A stretch of 17,499 bases of DNA, taken from positions 1 to 17,499 of the forward strand of contig URWZ01000009.1 of assembly GCA_900551625.1 (NCBI GenBank), given 5' to 3'. Shown here piece by piece: positions 13,998-17,499 of this stretch. This stretch comes from an uncultured Collinsella sp. GTDB taxonomy: Bacteria > Actinomycetota > Coriobacteriia > Coriobacteriales > Coriobacteriaceae. The position numbers and the translations under genes were made by a program. How positions within the stretch are numbered: position 1 is the first letter of the stretch; the number at the start of each line of letters is the position of its first letter. Below the pieces are notes generated by a model, which searched no databases, was not told the DNA's origin, and saw only the letters and a program-made list of their open reading frames with translations.

Positions 13998-15767
13998 ATG
14001 TTTAAGAGGTTTCTTTCGTATTACAAGCCCCAGATGGGGCTTTTTGTTGCTGATACTGTTTGCGCCCTGGTACTTGCTGCCATTGACCTGGCGTTCCCCA
14101 TTATCTTGCGTAATCTGACCGGAGGGTTGTTTACCCAGGGTCAGGCTGCCATTATGCGGGCACTCGGTATGATTGCGGTGGGGCTGGTGCTGATGTATGC
14201 CATCCGCTGCGCCTGCCGCTACTTTGTGAGCTATTGGGGCCACGTGATGGGCGCGCGCATGGAGTCCAAGATGCGTGAGGACCTGTTCGATCAGTACGAA
14301 CGGTTTAGCTTTGCATACTTCGATCGCAACAGCTCGGGCGATATGATGAGCCGCGTGGTCAATGACCTGTTCGATATCTGCGAGGCGGCGCACCACGTGC
14401 CCGAATGGATCATTATTTGCGGCATCGAGATTATCGGCTCGTTTGTGATTCTGTTTACCATCGCGCCGGTGCTCGCACTCGCCATGGCTGTGGTGACGGT
14501 GGTGTTCGCGGTCATTATGTTTTGGCAGAATATGCGTATGCGCGAGGTCTTTAGCGATAACCGCAAAAAGATTAGCGGCATCAACGCGCAACTGCAGGAT
14601 TCGCTGGCGGGCATGCGTGTGGTCAAGAGCTTTGCCAATGAGCAGACCGAGCGCTCTAAGTTTCGTGCCTCGAACAATCGCTACCTTTCGTCCAAGGAGA
14701 ACATGTATCACGCCATGGGCGTCTATACCGCGACGTATGGCCTGCTCTCGGGCGTGCTCTATGTGATCGTGGTGCTGCTGGGCGGTTGGCTCGTTGCCCA
14801 GGGTCAGCTGCAGGCGGTCGATATGGCAACCTTCGCGCTTTACATTTCACTGTTCTGCACGCCTCTCGAGACGCTCGTCAATTCGGCCGAGACGTATCAG
14901 AAGGCCATTGCCGGCTTTAAGCGCATGGACGAGGTGCTCTCGACTGTCCCCGATATTCAGGATAAGCCGGGCGCTGCGGATCTGCAGGTGACGGCTGGTG
15001 CCGTGGAGTACCGCAACGTGTGCTTTAACTACGAGGATGTTGAGCTTGGCGCGGACGATGGGGCACGTCCCGTTATCGACCATATGGATCTGTCCATTAG
15101 GCCCGGTCAGACCATCGCTTTGGTTGGCCCCTCGGGCGGCGGCAAATCGACGACTTGTTCGCTGTTGCCGCGCTTTTACGACGTTGCCGGTGGCTCCATT
15201 AGTATCGACGGCCAGGATGTGCGCGACGTGACGCAGCATAGCCTGCGCCGTGCCATCGGCCTGGTGCAGCAAGATGTGTACCTGTTCGATGGAACGATCG
15301 GCGAGAACATCGCCTACGGCAAGCCGGGCGCCACGGCAGAAGAGATCGCCGAGGCGGCCCGCCGCGCCAATATCGATACCTTTATCGAGTCGCTTCCGCA
15401 AGGCTACGACACCGTGGTGGGCGAGCGCGGCAGCCGTCTTTCGGGCGGTCAAAAGCAGCGCGTCGCCATTGCGCGCGTGTTTCTCAAGAATCCCAAGATC
15501 CTTATTTTGGATGAGGCGACGAGTGCTTTGGATAACGAAAGCGAGGAAGCGGTTCAGGAGTCGCTCGAAGAGCTGGCACGCGGCCGTACCACGATCATCA
15601 TCGCCCACCGTCTCTCGACTATTAAGCATGCTGACGAGATTGCGACCGTTGAGCATGGTCGCGTTGTGGAACGTGGCACGCACGAGGAGCTTCTCGCCCG
15701 TGGCGGCACTTATGCCCGTTACTATCGAATGCAGTTCGAAGGTGCGCGTGCGCACGAGCTCGACTGA
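13998..15767 (+). CDS. ABC exporter, fused permease and ATPase
   Basis: This 589-residue half-transporter is of the MsbA/LmrA/multidrug type and presumably forms a homodimer in the membrane. The permease domain (about 1-310) has six predicted helices, with the ERFSFAYFDRNSSGDMMSRV region as in other type IV exporters. The ATPase domain carries Walker A GPSGGGKST at 377-385, a Q-loop glutamine near 424, the signature LSGGQ at 481-485, Walker B ILILDE at 501-506, the D-loop SALD and switch histidine H537. The start at 13998 matches the family N-terminus (MFKRFLSYYKP) and has AAGG nearby. An in-frame ATG at 13899 has a much stronger AGGAGGG site, would add 33 basic residues and lies inside a nested inverted repeat. 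The substrate is unknown. The gene for a membrane-anchored zinc-ribbon protein starts 19 nt downstream. Confidence 0.93.
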   Translation: MFKRFLSYYKPQMGLFVADTVCALVLAAIDLAFPIILRNLTGGLFTQGQAAIMRALGMIAVGLVLMYAIRCACRYFVSYWGHVMGARMESKMREDLFDQYERFSFAYFDRNSSGDMMSRVVNDLFDICEAAHHVPEWIIICGIEIIGSFVILFTIAPVLALAMAVVTVVFAVIMFWQNMRMREVFSDNRKKISGINAQLQDSLAGMRVVKSFANEQTERSKFRASNNRYLSSKENMYHAMGVYTATYGLLSGVLYVIVVLLGGWLVAQGQLQAVDMATFALYISLFCTPLETLVNSAETYQKAIAGFKRMDEVLSTVPDIQDKPGAADLQVTAGAVEYRNVCFNYEDVELGADDGARPVIDHMDLSIRPGQTIALVGPSGGGKSTTCSLLPRFYDVAGGSISIDGQDVRDVTQHSLRRAIGLVQQDVYLFDGTIGENIAYGKPGATAEEIAEAARRANIDTFIESLPQGYDTVVGERGSRLSGGQKQRVAIARVFLKNPKILILDEATSALDNESEEAVQESLEELARGRTTIIIAHRLSTIKHADEIATVEHGRVVERGTHEELLARGGTYARYYRMQFEGARAHELD

Positions 15768-15786
15768 TTGATATGACAGGAAGATC

Positions 15787-16887
15787 ATGGCTGATAAGAA
15801 CCCTTTGACTCCGGAAGAAGTGACGGAGTTATTCTCCGAAATCGATGCATCCGGCGTCTTGGATCCTACGCTCGCCAAAAAGCGTACCGAGCGCATGCGC
15901 GAGAAAGAGGCTGCCGTCAAGCGCGGTGACAAGGCGACGCTGGCGCGGCTGCGCAGCGAGGACCGCGCGAGCCAGGCAAAACATATCGACCCGCTGTCCG
16001 AGGACGACCCTTCGGGTTCGCAGGTGAGCCACACCATTACGAAGACTGCCATGGCCGTGGTTATCGGCATCTTGGTGCTGATTGTGGGCATGCAGATTGG
16101 CTACGGCGTGATGCGACGCCTGAATACCGCGAACCTCTCCGAGAGCGTTTCGGTAGATACCGTCTCGACCGCGCTCAAGGGTGGACTCGAATGGGGTAAT
16201 GGCTTTACGCAGTTCCCGCTCGATTTTACCGTCGACGAGGCCGATGAGCGCGCGGGCACGGTTGAGGTGACAGTGCTGGATACGTCTTCTGCCAATGAAC
16301 TCGAGCTGCTGTCCAACGGTCAGATTCAGGCGGCGGCGCTCGCAACCAACGCCTTGCTCAACGACAAGATCGACCGCGTGGTGTATAACGTTCACGCCTA
16401 TATCAACGAGGACAGCAGAATCCAACACGATTCCTTCTTTGGCATGTTTCCCGCCCGGGGGCACCAAAGCGCCATCCTGACGTTCGTCTGGACCAAGAGT
16501 TCGTCCAACGCCACGAGTATCGACTGGAAGATGCGCATCGTAAGCATGGACGACACCATTGCCGAGCGCATTCAAAAACAGGTGAACTCGGTTTCATCGC
16601 TGATCGAGGACCCGGTGGTGAGCCAGACCAAGATTGACGAGGAAAAGGCCGAACGTGACCTGGAGCATCGTCTGCATGGCCGCGAGATTTTCCGCGGCGG
16701 AAAGCCTGATCGCACGCCGTCCGAGCTGCTGGAGCAGGACAAGCTGTTTGTGTCCGATGTTCAGGTCAAGTGGATGTGCCTCAACTGCGGCCAAATCATC
16801 GACGCCACCATGGCTCCCGCCGTGTGCCCCGTCTGCAAGCATCCACAGGGCTACTTTATCCGCTGGGAGATGGCGCCCTTTGAATAA
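15787..16887 (+). CDS. Membrane-anchored protein with C-terminal rubredoxin-like zinc ribbon
   Basis: I do not recognise this 366-residue protein as a whole. The N-terminal 85 residues are charged and probably helical. One transmembrane helix follows at about 87-108 (TAMAVVIGILVLIVGMQIGYG). A long region of unknown fold (about 115-280) and a charged linker (about 285-325) lead to a small domain at 329-366 with cysteines 331, 334, 347 and 350 in WMCLNCG and CPVC. Spacing and flanking residues closely resemble the rubredoxin-like end of rubrerythrins. With no signal peptide and one helix, most of the protein would face outside if the N-terminus is cytoplasmic; that topology is inference. It starts 19 nt after the ABC exporter and is likely co-transcribed. 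The start has an AGGAAG site. Confidence 0.85.
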   Translation: MADKNPLTPEEVTELFSEIDASGVLDPTLAKKRTERMREKEAAVKRGDKATLARLRSEDRASQAKHIDPLSEDDPSGSQVSHTITKTAMAVVIGILVLIVGMQIGYGVMRRLNTANLSESVSVDTVSTALKGGLEWGNGFTQFPLDFTVDEADERAGTVEVTVLDTSSANELELLSNGQIQAAALATNALLNDKIDRVVYNVHAYINEDSRIQHDSFFGMFPARGHQSAILTFVWTKSSSNATSIDWKMRIVSMDDTIAERIQKQVNSVSSLIEDPVVSQTKIDEEKAERDLEHRLHGREIFRGGKPDRTPSELLEQDKLFVSDVQVKWMCLNCGQIIDATMAPAVCPVCKHPQGYFIRWEMAPFE

Positions 16888-16897
16888 CTGCAAACCC

Positions 16898-16946
16898 CAT
16901 ACCCAGGCCCTCACCGCCCGTAGAAGACGGTGGGGGCCTGGGTATG
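16898..16946 (+). terminator. Very long hairpin after the zinc-ribbon gene
   Basis: A 19-bp stem (16898-16916 with 16928-16946, one G-U pair; outer arm CATACCCAGGCCC) has an 11-nt loop and starts 10 nt after the stop codon. It lacks a U tract, so it is not a classical intrinsic terminator. It could protect the mRNA 3' end or be a dispersed palindromic repeat. Confidence 0.6.
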
Positions 16947-17035
16947 TCCATGAAGAAATGAGGATGGTAGGAGAAGGAAACCTGCCGGTTCTCAATATGG
17001 CTTTGTAGAATTTATACTAGACTTATAGGTTTTTA

Positions 17036-17064
17036 TTGACACGAGAGAAGTAGGTTGCTATGAT
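17036..17064 (+). promoter_or_regulatory. Near-consensus promoter of the fatty acid transporter gene
   Basis: TTGACA (17036-17041, perfect) and TATGAT (17059-17064, one mismatch) are exactly 17 bp apart, with an A/T-rich stretch upstream. The predicted start is about 17071, giving a leader of about 53 nt. A second TATACT at 17013-17018 has only a weak -35. Confidence 0.87.
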
Positions 17065-17123
17065 TTAGACAGTTCCTGCCATGGAGTGTATGTGGCGGAG
17101 AGAGATACAGAGGAGGTTGTTTC

Positions 17124-17461
17124 ATGTTCAAACGCTTTACCAATGGCTGCGTGCAGGTTGTGAACCGGTGGCTTCCGGATCCATTCCTGTTCGCCATCAT
17201 CCTGACCATCGTGGTCTTTATCGCTGCCATGATCGGTACGCAGCAGGGGCCCCTGGAATTGGTGTGGTCCTGGGGGGGCCAGGGCGAAGTCAAGGATGGA
17301 TTCTGGAGCCTGCTGTCCTTCGCCATGCAGATGGCCCTTGTGCTGGTGCTGGGCTCCGCCATGGCCTCCGCCAAGGCGTGCAAGAAGGCGCTGGCAGCGA
17401 TTGCCACCTTGGCTCACGACAAAAAGAGCGCAATCCTGGTTACCACCTTCGTGTCCACCAT
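17124..17461 (+). CDS. Short-chain fatty acid transporter, AtoE family (3' truncated)
   Basis: The first 112 codons encode the start of an AtoE/TIGR00366-type permease, which in other bacteria takes up short-chain fatty acids such as acetoacetate or butyrate. The match is good from the N-terminus: VVNRWLPDPFLFAIILTIVVF at 12-32 (by eye like the FVSRWLPDPLIFAMLLT stretch I recall from AtoE), a GFWSLLSFAMQMALVLVLGSAMASA stretch near 59-83 and the ILVTTFVST segment at 104-112. Family members are about 440-460 residues, so three quarters of the gene is missing. The start has AGGAGG (17111-17116) 7 nt ahead. The reading frame continues to the window end, but from 17462 it is sequencing adapter, so the residues CLLYRSDAADD that would follow are not real protein. 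Confidence 0.88.
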
Positions 17462-17499
17462 CTGTCTCTTATACAGATCTGACGCTGCCGACGATATGC
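17462..17499 (+). other. Nextera adapter contamination at the contig end
   Basis: From 17462 the sequence reads CTGTCTCTTATACAGATCT, which is the Nextera transposase mosaic end with one mismatch (G for C at 17475). It continues as GACGCTGCCGACGA (17481-17494), the reverse complement of the Nextera read 1 adapter. The last five bases TATGC would begin an i5 index; as I recall, the N/S506 index reads TATGCAGT in this direction. This is library-preparation sequence, not genome. Confidence 0.96.

Noticed and set aside
16958..17008. A 16-codon frame after the long hairpin
   Set aside because: It has no proper ribosome binding site and no sign of conservation that can be judged from one sequence.
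17081..17482. A 133-codon frame overlapping the fatty acid transporter start
   Set aside because: It is in another frame from the clear AtoE-like sequence, has no binding site, and runs into adapter sequence.

Overview
The window looks like one complete draft-assembly contig from a high-GC (roughly 60%) actinobacterium of the class Coriobacteriia, most probably Collinsella or a close relative. This placement is inference. It rests on the C/G-ended codon usage, the actinobacterial order rpsF-ssb-rpsR-rplI followed by dnaB, and the general look of the intergenic repeats; no database was searched. Both ends look technical. The first 55 bases exactly repeat an internal tRNA-Ile segment, and the last 38 bases are a Nextera sequencing adapter that has been read through into a truncated gene.

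Layout. 1-324: tRNA-Ile(GAT, 5' truncated), tRNA-Ala(TGC) and tRNA-Ile(GAT), with two terminator-like hairpins. 439-1809: a tight three-gene unit made of a bifunctional-nuclease-family protein, a small two-helix membrane protein and an unrecognised soluble protein. 1927-3765: the translational GTPase typA/bipA, ending in a strong, probably bidirectional terminator. 3895-5839, minus strand: an exported beta-helix/multi-pass membrane protein of the polymer-forming (bactofilin-like) type, and a TRIC/UPF0126 family membrane channel. 5840-6267: a hairpin-rich intergenic stretch with a degenerate tRNA-Ser 3' end. 6268-6497, minus strand: tRNA-Ser(CGA) and tRNA-Ser(GGA), with terminators and one clear promoter. 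6498-6991: a long non-coding leader in front of the ribosomal protein operon. 6992-8680: rpsF, ssb, rpsR, rplI. 8904-10295: dnaB. 10387-11673: purA. 11792-13813: purD and a Nudix hydrolase. 13998-16887: an ABC exporter and a membrane-anchored protein with a rubredoxin-like zinc ribbon. 17124 to the end: the start of an AtoE-type short-chain fatty acid transporter behind a near-consensus promoter.

Most of the window is housekeeping: translation (tRNAs, S6, S18, L9, TypA), replication (SSB, DnaB) and purine synthesis (PurA, PurD, with a probable ADP-ribose pyrophosphatase beside PurD). I see no phage, CRISPR, toxin or defence cassette. The less ordinary parts are non-coding: a nested inverted repeat that carries a perfect ribosome binding site and start codon ahead of the ABC exporter, several palindromes placed like operators, a REP-like hairpin after typA, and the tRNA-Ser remnant. 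The best protein candidate for new biology is the membrane-anchored rubredoxin-like protein next to the ABC exporter.
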